From: Bog-473 sp963711065
GTDB taxonomy: Bacteria > Actinomycetota > Acidimicrobiia > Acidimicrobiales > RAAP-2
NCBI GenBank assembly: GCA_963711065.1
Contig: CAVQCO010000005.1
Coordinates: 80,251-144,250, forward strand
Direction of reading: 5' to 3'
DNA: 64,000 bases
Part shown: piece after piece, positions 8,106-16,726 of the stretch
How the letters are laid out: the number at the start of each line of letters is the position of its first letter
Numbering within the stretch: the stretch's first letter is position 1
Notes under the pieces: generated by a model
The model's input: the letters and a program-made list of their open reading frames with translations, nothing else
Told to the model about the DNA's origin: nothing
Databases searched by the model: none
Program-made: the position numbers and the translations under genes

Positions 8106-9440
8106 GTGAACGATCAATCGGGCCACGTCGCAGTGACCACGAATGGGACGGGCGGGATGGTCGACGGCGAACATCCGCAGTCGACCCGCGAGAGTCCCCC
8201 GTTCCTCAGTGATCCGTCCATCGACGAACGCCTGGAAGCGCTCATGGAGACCATTCGGACGTGGGACTGGCGGACAGCGTCCCGAAGGTCGGGTCCACCG
8301 TCGGCGGATGAATTGCGAACGGCGAGGGCGGGTGTCGCGCCAATCGCAGCCGCTGGAGTCAGTGACGCGGGATTACTCATCTATGGCGCTTCCCCGGTTC
8401 CGGGCACCGAAGAGAACCAATCGGTCGTGTTCGGGCCGATTACCCCTCTCGTTGGAGATTCCTCCGCACCCCCGGACACAACCGCGGACACTCAGACGGT
8501 CGCGCTCGACCCGACGACTCCTCCCCGAACAGATCCCTCAACACCAGTGGACCCGGCCGGCGACACGCGGGCCGTCCTGCTCGACCCGATACCCACTCCG
8601 GTTACGAATCCTTTTGTGCCGGTGGAACCAAGCGCGGGCACCCAGGCAGTCGTGCTCGAGTCGACAACCCCTCCGGGCACGATTTCTTCCGTACCGATGG
8701 ACCCACGCGCAGACACCCAGACGGTCGTGCTCGAGCCCACGCCCGGTCCCGCCACGGTCCTTCCGACGGTGCTCCCGGTGCAAGAGGGCGCATCGGGCGG
8801 CACGACCGCGCCGCCCCCTGAGCCTGGGCCATGGCCTGGTGCCGAGACCAAGCCCGGCCCCCTCCGTCGGCTGTGGTCACACCGCTGGACCAAGGTGGCG
8901 CTTCTGTGCCTGGCGGCCGCCGTCGCCGTCGTCCTCGTCATCTGGGGGCTCCGGTCTGCGCACAAGAGCCCCAGTGAGGGGGCTCCGCCGGCGACGACCG
9001 CGCCGCCCCACCACGTCGTCCACACCGCTCCCAAGACACTGGTCGTGCCGATCCCCGCCGCCGAGCTGGCGAAGTACCAGCAATATGCAGCGGGTTTCCA
9101 GACGGCCAATGCAGCGGCGACTCACGCGATCGTGGCCGCTGGCAGCGCGCCGACGACCGCCCAGCTTGCACCCCCGGTCACCGCGTACGGTACCGCGGTG
9201 AACCTCTACGACTTCCAGCTTCGCTTCATCAATTGGCCTTCTCCTATGCAGCCGGCGATCACTGTCGACCATACCCAGCTGGAAGCTCTGGTCAGCTTTC
9301 TGAAGTCGTTCGGTTATGTGAACCCTTCTGGCGTCGGCACCTGGTTGTCCGAGTTGCACACCCGGGCCGCCACGGCGCAGGCGGCAGACAACAAGATTCG
9401 CCGGGACCTCGGATTGCCCAGTTCGTCCTCGTTCCCCTGA
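8106..9440 (+). CDS. membrane-anchored protein with 25-residue repeats
   Basis: Unrecognised protein of 444 residues from this start. Numbering from a GTG at 8070 instead: residues 1-110 are polar and cytoplasmic, ~113-235 are a Pro/Thr-rich region with an exact 25-residue period, one membrane helix lies at ~275-294 (VALLCLAAAVAVVLVIWGL), and an external Ala-rich helical domain covers ~325-456. GTG 8106 is preferred because GGGGAG stands six bases upstream, whereas 8070 lacks such a site. The topology suggests a sensor-like or wall-spanning anchor. It is divergent from the cellulose-synthase-like gene, so a role with surface polymers is only suggested by position. Confidence 0.7.
   Translation: MNDQSGHVAVTTNGTGGMVDGEHPQSTRESPPFLSDPSIDERLEALMETIRTWDWRTASRRSGPPSADELRTARAGVAPIAAAGVSDAGLLIYGASPVPGTEENQSVVFGPITPLVGDSSAPPDTTADTQTVALDPTTPPRTDPSTPVDPAGDTRAVLLDPIPTPVTNPFVPVEPSAGTQAVVLESTTPPGTISSVPMDPRADTQTVVLEPTPGPATVLPTVLPVQEGASGGTTAPPPEPGPWPGAETKPGPLRRLWSHRWTKVALLCLAAAVAVVLVIWGLRSAHKSPSEGAPPATTAPPHHVVHTAPKTLVVPIPAAELAKYQQYAAGFQTANAAATHAIVAAGSAPTTAQLAPPVTAYGTAVNLYDFQLRFINWPSPMQPAITVDHTQLEALVSFLKSFGYVNPSGVGTWLSELHTRAATAQAADNKIRRDLGLPSSSSFP
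8412..8750 (+). repeat. coding tandem repeat, period 75 bp (25 residues)
   Basis: Four full units plus a partial fifth. The anchor residues NQSVV, TQTVA, TRAVL, TQAVV and TQTVV recur exactly 25 residues apart, each followed by a Pro/Thr-rich stretch ending near VDP, VEP or MDP. The protein period is exact while the DNA has diverged, so this is an old internal duplication kept in register. Confidence 0.8.
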
Positions 9441-9542
9441 CTTCGAATGGCTCTTCTCGTGCCGACCGAAGGGCTGCAGGGCTGAGGAGACTTCCTCGCC
9501 GGGAGTGACGGGAGCCACTGGGCCGGCCCACGACCTGGGCCC

Positions 9543-9569
9543 ATCGCCCCGGGGAGCGTCCTGGGCGAT
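9543..9569. terminator. stem-loop after the repeat-protein gene
   Basis: ATCGCCC (9543-9549) pairs perfectly with GGGCGAT (9563-9569) across a 13-base loop, about 100 bp after the stop at 9440. There is no T-tract, as is common in GC-rich actinobacteria. It could instead be part of the leader of the next gene. Confidence 0.35.
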
Positions 9570-9673
9570 CGACCGCCACACCCGTGCCCGGTTGGGGTCG
9601 AGGCTCAGGAGAGTTAATCTGCACGTCACGGGCTTTTCGCAGAACGCGAACTCGCAGCAGTCAGGCTGGGTTA

Positions 9674-10888
9674 ATGCAAGGCTGCAACGCCCGTCACGGG
9701 TTCGGCCACGGCCTCCGCCTGGCGCTGACGGGGGCCGGACTGGTGGGCGCCGTGTCCCTTGCCGGCTCCGTCACCACTGCGCTCCTGCCGGCGACCGTGG
9801 CAGGAGCGGCCAATCCCGCCTCTCTGAACTGCGGCACGCTCGAGATCCATGGGACCGACGCCAACACCTACCAATTCAGCGAGTTCACGACCGGCAACGC
9901 AGCACGGTCGAACTCCGACAGCGGAGGCTCGGTCGCCTACGGCGGATCGTTCACCGCCACCAATTGGAGCATCGGCAACGGGATCACTCCCCCGGCGAGC
10001 CAGCTCACGACCCTGGTGGGCGGGAACGAGACCGGCCAGCTGAACCTCAACAAGGGCAGCGCCGTGATCGCGGGCACGGCGGGGGGACCGGTCAACCTGA
10101 ACCAATCGGGCGCGACGAAGACAGTCGGCGCCGGCGCCACCTCGCTGCCCTTCAGTTTTTCGTCCATCGGATCGGCGCTGACCACCTGTTCCAACAACTA
10201 CGGGCCCAACGGGTCCACCACGACCGGGACCGTCAACGGCGTCGGGTTCTCTTCGCCCTTCACGGCGGTCCTCGGCTTCTGGGGAACGGGAAGCGTCAAC
10301 GTCTTCTCCGTGACCGCCGACCAGCTGGCCGGGGCGCAGCGGCTGGACTTCAGCGTGCCCGCCGGGTCCACAAACCTGATTCAGGTGCAGATGTCGTCCG
10401 ATCACGCCACCTCGCTCAACCTCTCGGGGATCAGCTCGGGCGTCTTCTACAACTGTCCGAACGATGCCCCCACGCCCACCAATTGGAGCAACGGCAACTG
10501 CGGCAGTCAGCCCAGCGCCGGTGACAACACCTCGTCGATCGGTCAGGAACGCGACAACACGGTCTGGAACTTCGCTCCGACCATGTTCCCCGCGAGCTAC
10601 GCCTTGACGATCGGCGCATGGCAGGGATCCGTCGTCGCGCCGGCCGCCGCGGTCACCCTGTCGAACAACGGGAACTTCGAGGGCAGCATCTTCGCCGCCT
10701 CGCTCTCCGGCAGTGAGCAAAGCAGCTTCGACCCCTTCGGCTACGGCGAGCCCATCCCCGGCACGGTCGACCCGCTGCCCGCCTTGCCCGAGGGGCTGCC
10801 GATCGCCATGGGTGGTCTCGCCCTGCTCTGCATCGTCGGGCTGACGGTGCGCCACCGGCGTCGTGACGCCGCCGCCGTCGCGCACTAG
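9674..10888 (+). CDS. secreted choice-of-anchor A family surface protein
   Basis: 404 residues from ATG 9674. An N-terminal signal peptide is followed by an Asn/Ser/Gly-rich extracellular body and a C-terminal membrane helix (~369-389) ending in RHRRR, a classic surface-anchor layout. The body has choice-of-anchor A features: YGGSFTATNW near the start and GSVVAPAAAVTLSN followed by GNFEGSIFAASL near the end. These proteins are exported adhesin-like or matrix proteins of unknown ligand. An in-frame ATG 30 codons upstream would bury the signal peptide and is less likely. Together with the upstream glycosyltransferases it suggests a cell-surface locus. Confidence 0.75.
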   Translation: MQGCNARHGFGHGLRLALTGAGLVGAVSLAGSVTTALLPATVAGAANPASLNCGTLEIHGTDANTYQFSEFTTGNAARSNSDSGGSVAYGGSFTATNWSIGNGITPPASQLTTLVGGNETGQLNLNKGSAVIAGTAGGPVNLNQSGATKTVGAGATSLPFSFSSIGSALTTCSNNYGPNGSTTTGTVNGVGFSSPFTAVLGFWGTGSVNVFSVTADQLAGAQRLDFSVPAGSTNLIQVQMSSDHATSLNLSGISSGVFYNCPNDAPTPTNWSNGNCGSQPSAGDNTSSIGQERDNTVWNFAPTMFPASYALTIGAWQGSVVAPAAAVTLSNNGNFEGSIFAASLSGSEQSSFDPFGYGEPIPGTVDPLPALPEGLPIAMGGLALLCIVGLTVRHRRRDAAAVAH

Positions 10889-10907
10889 CTGCGTCGGGCC
10901 CACATCG

Positions 10908-11534
10908 CTACGTCTCGCCCTCTGACGCTCCCCCACCTGCTGGGGTGATGCGGGTCTTGGCGGCGTTGAGGATCAGGCGGACCACGGCGCCGATGATGGC
11001 GAGGTCGAGCAGCATCTGCGCCGAGACGATCAGGCGTGCCGCGTCGGTACGCGGCGTGATGTCGCCGAAGCCGACCGTCGAGAAGATCGTGATGGTGAAG
11101 TAGAGCGCCTTGGCGTGGTCGAGCGACTCGGTGAAGATCGCCGGGGTCTCGTGCGACAGGGCGAGGTAGATGGCGGAGAAGGCGACGAGGAACACCGCGA
11201 TGACGACGCCGAGGGCCTCCACCGCCCGGAGCTCGGGCAGCTCGGCCATGCTGATGCGCCGGATCTGCCAGACGAGGACCGCTCCGACGACTGCGACGTC
11301 GACACCGAGACGGAGGAGGGCGCGCAATCCCGACTCACGGCCGATGGGAATCACGAAGTAGGCGCCGAAGATGAGCACCCACGAGAGGGCGATGATGGCG
11401 GCCGAGCGCACCACGGCCCGCCGCCGGTGGGACTTCTCGAGGTCCGCCAGGCGCCGCGGCGTCGACGGGGTGCGGTCCCTCCGGCGGACCGGTGCGTCGG
11501 GACCGGCTCTGTCGGCGGGGCTCGTCTCCTCCAT
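10908..11534 (-). CDS. potassium-channel-like membrane protein (Ion_trans_2 type)
   Basis: 208 residues. An Arg-rich cytoplasmic N-terminus precedes about three hydrophobic helices (~41-64, 71-91, 104-126), a re-entrant pore region with the selectivity filter TVGFGD (153-158), and a last helix (~168-190). The filter matches two-helix potassium channels, here with two added helices before the pore unit. There is no RCK/TrkA-N regulatory domain. It ends 20 bp from the convergent surface-protein gene and starts 66 bp after sucD, probably as a separate transcript or operon tail. Confidence 0.8.
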   Translation of the reverse strand: MEETSPADRAGPDAPVRRRDRTPSTPRRLADLEKSHRRRAVVRSAAIIALSWVLIFGAYFVIPIGRESGLRALLRLGVDVAVVGAVLVWQIRRISMAELPELRAVEALGVVIAVFLVAFSAIYLALSHETPAIFTESLDHAKALYFTITIFSTVGFGDITPRTDAARLIVSAQMLLDLAIIGAVVRLILNAAKTRITPAGGGASEGET

Positions 11535-11600
11535 GGGCCAGACGCTAACGAGACGGGACCCGGGCGTGGGGTATGGCGTCCCTATGGCCTCCTGCGGGGG

Positions 11601-12491
11601 TTAGGCGAGTCCCCGCACGATCGCCACCATCTTCTCCCCGCACTCCGTCGGGTTCTGTGCCACGGCGACGCCGGCGGCCGACAGCGCCTCCATCTTGGCC
11701 TGGGCCGTGCCCTGGGAGCCCGAGATGATCGCTCCGGCGTGGCCCATCTTGCGTCCCGGCGGGGCCGTGACGCCGGCGATGTAGGCCGCCACCGGCTTCG
11801 TCATGCTCGCCGCGATGAACTCGGCCGCCCGCTCCTCCTCGGAGCCGCCGATCTCGCCGATCATCATCACGGCCTTGGTCTCGGGGTCGGCCTCGAAGGC
11901 GGCCAGGCAGTCGATGAAGTTGGTGCCGGGAACAGGATCGCCGCCGATGCCGACGCAGGTGGTCTGCCCGATGCCCTGCTGGGAGAGCTCGTGCAGGGCC
12001 TGGTAGGTCAGCGTCCCCGACCGCGAGACGATGCCGACGGGCCCCCCGGCCAGCGCGATGTCGCCCGAGGTGATGCCGATGTTGCACTTGCCGGGGCTGA
12101 TGATGCCCGGGCAGTTGGGGCCGAGCAGCCGGGTGCCGGGGAACTCCTCGACCAGGCGGTTGTAGGCCAGGGCCTCGTCCTGGGCCGGGATCCCCTCGGT
12201 GATGCAGACGATGAAGGAGATACCGGCGTCGGCCGCCTCCAGGATTGCGTCCGCCGCGCCCCGCGGCGGCACCGAGATGAACGATGCCGTCGCCCCCGTC
12301 TCCTTCACCGCCTCGGCCACCGACGCGTAGACCGGGATGCCCTCGATCTCCTCGCCGCCCCGCTTCGGGTTCGTGCCCCCCACGATCTTGGTGCCGTACG
12401 CCTTGTTGCGCAGGCCGTGGAAGAGCCCCTGGCTCGTCGGGCTGATGCCCTGGATCACGACCTTGGTCGTCTCGTCGACGAAGATGCTCAC
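11601..12491 (-). CDS. sucD: succinyl-CoA synthetase alpha subunit
   Basis: 296 residues, the usual SucD length. It has the CoA-binding Rossmann half (VIQGISPTSQG, GGTNPKRGG, GPNCPGIISP) and the ligase half with the phospho-histidine loop (HAGAIISG, His251). With SucC it interconverts succinyl-CoA and succinate with NTP formation in the TCA cycle, in the cytoplasm. It lies 64 bp after sucC on the same strand. Confidence 0.97.
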   Translation of the reverse strand: MSIFVDETTKVVIQGISPTSQGLFHGLRNKAYGTKIVGGTNPKRGGEEIEGIPVYASVAEAVKETGATASFISVPPRGAADAILEAADAGISFIVCITEGIPAQDEALAYNRLVEEFPGTRLLGPNCPGIISPGKCNIGITSGDIALAGGPVGIVSRSGTLTYQALHELSQQGIGQTTCVGIGGDPVPGTNFIDCLAAFEADPETKAVMMIGEIGGSEEERAAEFIAASMTKPVAAYIAGVTAPPGRKMGHAGAIISGSQGTAQAKMEALSAAGVAVAQNPTECGEKMVAIVRGLA

Positions 12492-12555
12492 GTGTCTCGG
12501 TGTCCTCTCGGTGTCGGTCTCGGGGGGTCGAACTCGGTCTCGGGGCGCCCGCCGC

Positions 12556-13698
12556 CTAGGCCTTGGCCAGGGCGACGGCGTGGCGTGCCGCGTCGAGCAT
12601 GGTGGGCTCGGCGATCAGGCTGTCCGACAGGTGGTCGGCCAGGAGGGCGCGGCCCTCGACGGCGTTGGTGCCGTCGAGGCGCATGACCACGGGCGAGCTG
12701 AGCTTCACCCGGCCGAGGGCCTCGATGATCCCCTTCGCCACCTCGTCGACCCGCGTGATGCCGCCGAAGATGTTGACGAGGATGGACTTGACCGCCGGGT
12801 CGGCGTTGATCACCTCGAGGGCGGCGGCCATCACGTCCGCGTTGGCGCCGCCGCCGATGTCGAGGAAATTGGCCGCCTGCCCGCCCACCTGGGTGACGAC
12901 GTCGAGCGTCGACATGGCGAGGCCCGCCCCGTTGGCGATGATGCCCACGCTGCCCGACAGCCCGATGTAGTTGAGGCCCTTCTCCTTGGCCATCTTCTCG
13001 CGTGGATCGACGTCGGAGTCGTCCGCGTACTCCTCCCACTCGGGGTGGCGGAAGGCGGCGTTCTCGTCGAGGGTCACCTTCGCATCGAGCGCGTGCACCT
13101 TGCCCTCGGGGGTGAGGATCAGCGGGTTGATCTCGGCCAGGTCGCAGTCGCCCTCCACGTAGCAGTGGTAGAGCCGGACGAGCAGCGTGGCCGCCTGCTC
13201 GCGCGCCTCGGGGTCGAGGTTGGCCCGGGCCACCCATTCGCGGGCCGTCTCCTCGCTCAATCCGGTCACGGGGTCGACGTGGAGCTTGGCGATGGCGTCG
13301 GGGTTGGTCTGCGCCACCTCTTCGATCTCGACCCCGCCCTCGGCCGACAGCATCCCGAGGTGCAGCTTGGCAGGACGGTCGAGCGTGAAGCTGGCGTAGT
13401 ACTCCTTGGCGATGTCCGATGCGTGCTCGACCCAGAGCCGCTTCACGACGTGGCCCTTGATGTCGAGGCCGAGGATGTTCCCGGCGTGGAGGCGCACCTC
13501 GTCCGCGTTGTCGGCCAGCTTCACGCCGCCGGCCTTGCCCCGGCCGCCGACCTTGACCTGTGCCTTCACCACGACCGGGTAGCCGGCCGCCTCGGCCTGC
13601 GCCACGGCCTCGTCCACCGTGTCGGCCACGCCGCCCGGCGAGGTCGGGATGCCGAAGCGGGCGAAGTACTGCTTGCCCTGGTACTCGTAGAGATCCAC
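12556..13698 (-). CDS. sucC: succinyl-CoA synthetase beta subunit
   Basis: 380 residues. It starts MDLYEYQGKQYFARFGIP, the standard SucC N-terminus. An ATP-grasp domain follows (VVKAQVKVGGRGKAGG, EINPL) and then the C-terminal CoA-ligase half (GGGANADVMA, VNIFGGITR). It binds nucleotide and succinate and pairs with SucD. It is first of the sucC-sucD pair, about 100 bp after the stop of the B12-binding gene. Confidence 0.97.
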   Translation of the reverse strand: MDLYEYQGKQYFARFGIPTSPGGVADTVDEAVAQAEAAGYPVVVKAQVKVGGRGKAGGVKLADNADEVRLHAGNILGLDIKGHVVKRLWVEHASDIAKEYYASFTLDRPAKLHLGMLSAEGGVEIEEVAQTNPDAIAKLHVDPVTGLSEETAREWVARANLDPEAREQAATLLVRLYHCYVEGDCDLAEINPLILTPEGKVHALDAKVTLDENAAFRHPEWEEYADDSDVDPREKMAKEKGLNYIGLSGSVGIIANGAGLAMSTLDVVTQVGGQAANFLDIGGGANADVMAAALEVINADPAVKSILVNIFGGITRVDEVAKGIIEALGRVKLSSPVVMRLDGTNAVEGRALLADHLSDSLIAEPTMLDAARHAVALAKA

Positions 13699-13798
13699 TT
13701 GGGTGCTGTCTCCTTTGTCGGTGCGCTTGTCGCGAAGTCAGGTCGGGGGGCGTCGGGCGGCCGCTCGGGCCCGGCGCCGGGGTGTCCGCCGCGGTCGG

Positions 13799-14215
13799 TC
13801 AGGCCTCGAGGGCCTCCTCCCGGGCGTCGAGTGCGTCGGCCAGCCAGGAGCCGATGGAGTCGAGGGGCGCCCCGGGCGTGAAGACTGCGGCCACGCCCTC
13901 GTCCTTGAGCACCGGGATGTCGGCCTCCGGGATGATTCCCCCCACGATGAGGAGCACGTCCTCACGGCCGACGTCGGCCAGCAGCTTGACCACCTTGGGG
14001 ACGAGGGTCAGGTGGGCCCCCGAGAGCAGGGACAGGCCGACGGCGTCGGCGTCCTCCTGCACGACGGCCTGGACCACCTGCTCGGGCGTCTGGTGCAGTC
14101 CGGTGTAGACGACCTCGAAGCCGCTGTCACGCAGCGCCCTGGCGATGACCTTGGCCCCCCGGTCGTGGCCGTCGAGGCCCGGCTTGGCCACGACTACCCG
14201 GTAGGGACGTTTCAT
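13799..14215 (-). CDS. stand-alone cobalamin-binding domain of an acyl-CoA mutase
   Basis: 138 residues forming one B12-binding Rossmann domain. The lower-axial-ligand motif DGHDRG (His17) is present, with GLSLLSGAH and GGIIPEAD. This matches the small, separately encoded subunit of methylmalonyl-CoA-type mutases (also isobutyryl- or hydroxyisobutyryl-CoA mutases). A catalytic large subunit must be encoded elsewhere, since none is in the window. Position just before sucCD would suit methylmalonyl-CoA to succinyl-CoA flow into the TCA cycle; that link is inferred. Confidence 0.85.
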   Translation of the reverse strand: MKRPYRVVVAKPGLDGHDRGAKVIARALRDSGFEVVYTGLHQTPEQVVQAVVQEDADAVGLSLLSGAHLTLVPKVVKLLADVGREDVLLIVGGIIPEADIPVLKDEGVAAVFTPGAPLDSIGSWLADALDAREEALEA

Positions 14216-14287
14216 TGCGGTCCCAAGGATACGGATGGCCTGCTCCGGGCGCCAGACCGGCGGGGCCCGCAGGACCGCGAAACGAGG

Positions 14288-16726
14288 TCAGGCCTTGCGC
14301 AACGGCGTGGCCGAGAGCAGCAGGTTCTTCTTGCCGACCGTGTCGAAGTCGACCGTGGCCTGGGCCCGCGAGCCCTCGCCCTTGGCGCTGACCACCACGC
14401 CGCGGCCCCAGTGGTCGTGCACCACCTCGTCGCCCGGCGCCAGCCCCAGGTCCTCGGCGCCCGTGCTGCCCCGGGGTGCCGCCCGGCCCCCGGGGCGCGC
14501 CGCCGCGGCGCGCGCGGCCAGGGGGACGGCCGGGGCGAAGGTGGCGCCCGGCAGGTGCTCGTCGGCCGACACGGTGTCGTACCCCGTGCCCCGACGGGGC
14601 GACCCGAGCCCGACGTCGTCGACGAGGTGCGAGGGCACCTCGGTCACGAACCGGCTCGGCATGGCCGGCTGTGTGCGCCCCCACGTCGTGCGCGACCACG
14701 CGTGCGAAATGGCCAGGTGGCGCCGCGCCCGGGTGATGCCCACGTAGAAGAGGCGGCGCTCCTCCTCGAGCTCGCTCGGCTCGGCCAGCGACCGGAAGTG
14801 CGGGAAGATCCCCTCCTCCAGCCCCACCACGAAGACGGCCGGGTACTCCAGGCCCTTCGCCGTGTGCAGCGTCATGAGCGAGACCCGCGTGCCGTCGCTG
14901 TCGAGCTCGTCGGAGTCCGCCACGAGGGCGACCGTCTCGAGGAAGCCCATGACGTCGTCGAAGTCGGCGGCCTGGGTGGCCAGCTCGGCCAGGTTCTCTA
15001 TGCGGCCGTCCGCCTCGTGGCTGTGCTCGGCGACGAGCTCGGCCAGGTACCCGGTCCGGTCGGCCACCAGCTGCACGAAGTCGGCGGGGTTGACGGTCTG
15101 CACCAGCGGGCGCAGCTCGGCCAGCAGCCGCGCCAGCTCCTCGGCGCCCCTCAGCGCCTTGGCCGACAGGCCGGCCTCGGCCGCCCGGTCGATGGCCTCG
15201 GTGAAGGGCACGTGCTCGGTCTGCGCCCAGGCGGCCAGCCGGGACAGGGAGGTGTCGCCGATGCCGCGCTTGGGCACGTTCACGATGCGGCGCGCCGACA
15301 CCTCGTCGTCGGGGTTGGCCAGCACCCGGACGTAGGCGAGGATGTCCTTGATCTCCTTGCGGTCGTAGAACTTCGCCCCGCCCACCACCTTGTAGGGGAT
15401 GCCGGTGAACTTCATGGACGTCTCGAGCGGGAGGCTCTGCGCGTTGGTGCGGTAGAACACCGCGACGTCCCCCCACGAGAGTCCCTCGGTGGTGTGCAGC
15501 CGCAGGATCTCGCTCGACACCCACGAGGCCTCGTCGCGCTCGTCCTCGGCCCGGTAGCGCTTGACCGGTCCGCCCGTGTCGCCGACGGTGAACAGCTCCT
15601 TGGGCTGGCGGCCGATGTTGTTGGCGATGACGGCGTTCGCCGCATCGAGGATGGTCTGGGTGGAGCGGAAGTTCTGCTCGAGCATGATCGTGGTCACGTT
15701 GGGGAAGGCGCGCTCGAACTCCAAGATGTTGCGAATGTCCGCGCCCCGCCACCGATAGACCGACTGGTCCGAGTCGCCGACCACGCACACGTTGCCGTGG
15801 GCCTCGCCGAGCAGCTTGACGATCTCGTTCTGCGCGTGGTTGGTGTCCTGGAACTCGTCGACCAGGATGTGGCGGAACCGTTCCTGGTACGACGCCCGCA
15901 CGTCGTCGCACGCCTGGAGCAGGTTGGCCGTCACCATCAGGAGGTCGTCGAAGTCGAGGGCGTTCGCCGCCAGCAGGCGCTGCTGGTACTGCGCGTAGAC
16001 GTCGGCGATGCGCTTGCGGAAGGGGTCGGGGCCGCTGCGCGCCTCCTCGCGGAAGGTCTCGAAGTCGACCAGCTCCGCCTTGGCCTGGCTGATCACGCCC
16101 TGCACGGCACGGGCGGGCAGGCGCTTCTGGTCGAAACCGAGCTCGGCGGTGATCATCTCGATCATGCGGCGCGAGTCCGTGTCGTCGTAGACCGTGAAGG
16201 CGGAGCGGTAGCCCAGCCGGTCGGCGTTCGTGCGCAGCATGCGCAGGCAGGCCGAGTGGAACGTGGAGACCCACATCTTCTCCGCCGGCGGCCCGACCAG
16301 GTCGGCCACCCGCGTGCGCATCTCGTCGGCGGCCTTGTTGGTGAACGTGATGGCCAGGATCCCCCACGGCGGTGCGTCCCCGGTGGCCATCAGGTGGGCG
16401 ATGCGCCGGGTCAGCACCCTGGTCTTGCCCGACCCGGCGCCGGCGATGATGAGCAGCGGCCCGCCCCGGTGCTCGACGGCGGCGCGCTGGGGCAGGGTCA
16501 GGTCGTCGGTCAGCGCGGCCGGCCGGCCGGAGAAGGCGCCCGACGACGCCGCGCTGCGCCGACGGCGGCGCCGCCCGTCGTCCGCCCCCTCGGTCGTGGT
16601 GTGGGCTGCGTCGGCACCCTCTGCCTCGGCCGCGGCCGCCGCGCCGACCTCCTCGTCGGACAGCTCCGAGCGGCCCGAGGTGTCGAACAGCTGCCCGGTG
16701 TCGCCGCTCCCCGTAGCGGTGGTCAC
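14288..16726 (-). CDS. pcrA: UvrD/PcrA-type superfamily 1 DNA helicase
   Basis: 812 residues from a GTG overlapping the guaA stop by 4 bp (GTGA). An unusual N-terminal extension of ~70 residues (Ala/Glu-rich, then a run of Arg) precedes the helicase core. Walker A is AGAGSGKT at 95-102. DEFQDTN (motif II), VYRWRGAD, QNFRST and TAKGLEYPAVFVVGLEEGIFP with LFYVGITRAR complete the core. A C-terminal Tudor-like module (GDEVVHDHWGRGVV) resembles the RNA-polymerase-contacting tail of PcrA/UvrD. It unwinds DNA 3'-5' in repair and transcription-coupled processes. Confidence 0.95.
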   Translation of the reverse strand: MTTATGSGDTGQLFDTSGRSELSDEEVGAAAAAEAEGADAAHTTTEGADDGRRRRRRSAASSGAFSGRPAALTDDLTLPQRAAVEHRGGPLLIIAGAGSGKTRVLTRRIAHLMATGDAPPWGILAITFTNKAADEMRTRVADLVGPPAEKMWVSTFHSACLRMLRTNADRLGYRSAFTVYDDTDSRRMIEMITAELGFDQKRLPARAVQGVISQAKAELVDFETFREEARSGPDPFRKRIADVYAQYQQRLLAANALDFDDLLMVTANLLQACDDVRASYQERFRHILVDEFQDTNHAQNEIVKLLGEAHGNVCVVGDSDQSVYRWRGADIRNILEFERAFPNVTTIMLEQNFRSTQTILDAANAVIANNIGRQPKELFTVGDTGGPVKRYRAEDERDEASWVSSEILRLHTTEGLSWGDVAVFYRTNAQSLPLETSMKFTGIPYKVVGGAKFYDRKEIKDILAYVRVLANPDDEVSARRIVNVPKRGIGDTSLSRLAAWAQTEHVPFTEAIDRAAEAGLSAKALRGAEELARLLAELRPLVQTVNPADFVQLVADRTGYLAELVAEHSHEADGRIENLAELATQAADFDDVMGFLETVALVADSDELDSDGTRVSLMTLHTAKGLEYPAVFVVGLEEGIFPHFRSLAEPSELEEERRLFYVGITRARRHLAISHAWSRTTWGRTQPAMPSRFVTEVPSHLVDDVGLGSPRRGTGYDTVSADEHLPGATFAPAVPLAARAAAARPGGRAAPRGSTGAEDLGLAPGDEVVHDHWGRGVVVSAKGEGSRAQATVDFDTVGKKNLLLSATPLRKA

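Noticed and set aside
9590..9673. Possible riboswitch before the choice-of-anchor A gene
   Set aside because: The stretch is structured, but it lacks the conserved core sequences of known cyclic-dinucleotide riboswitches.
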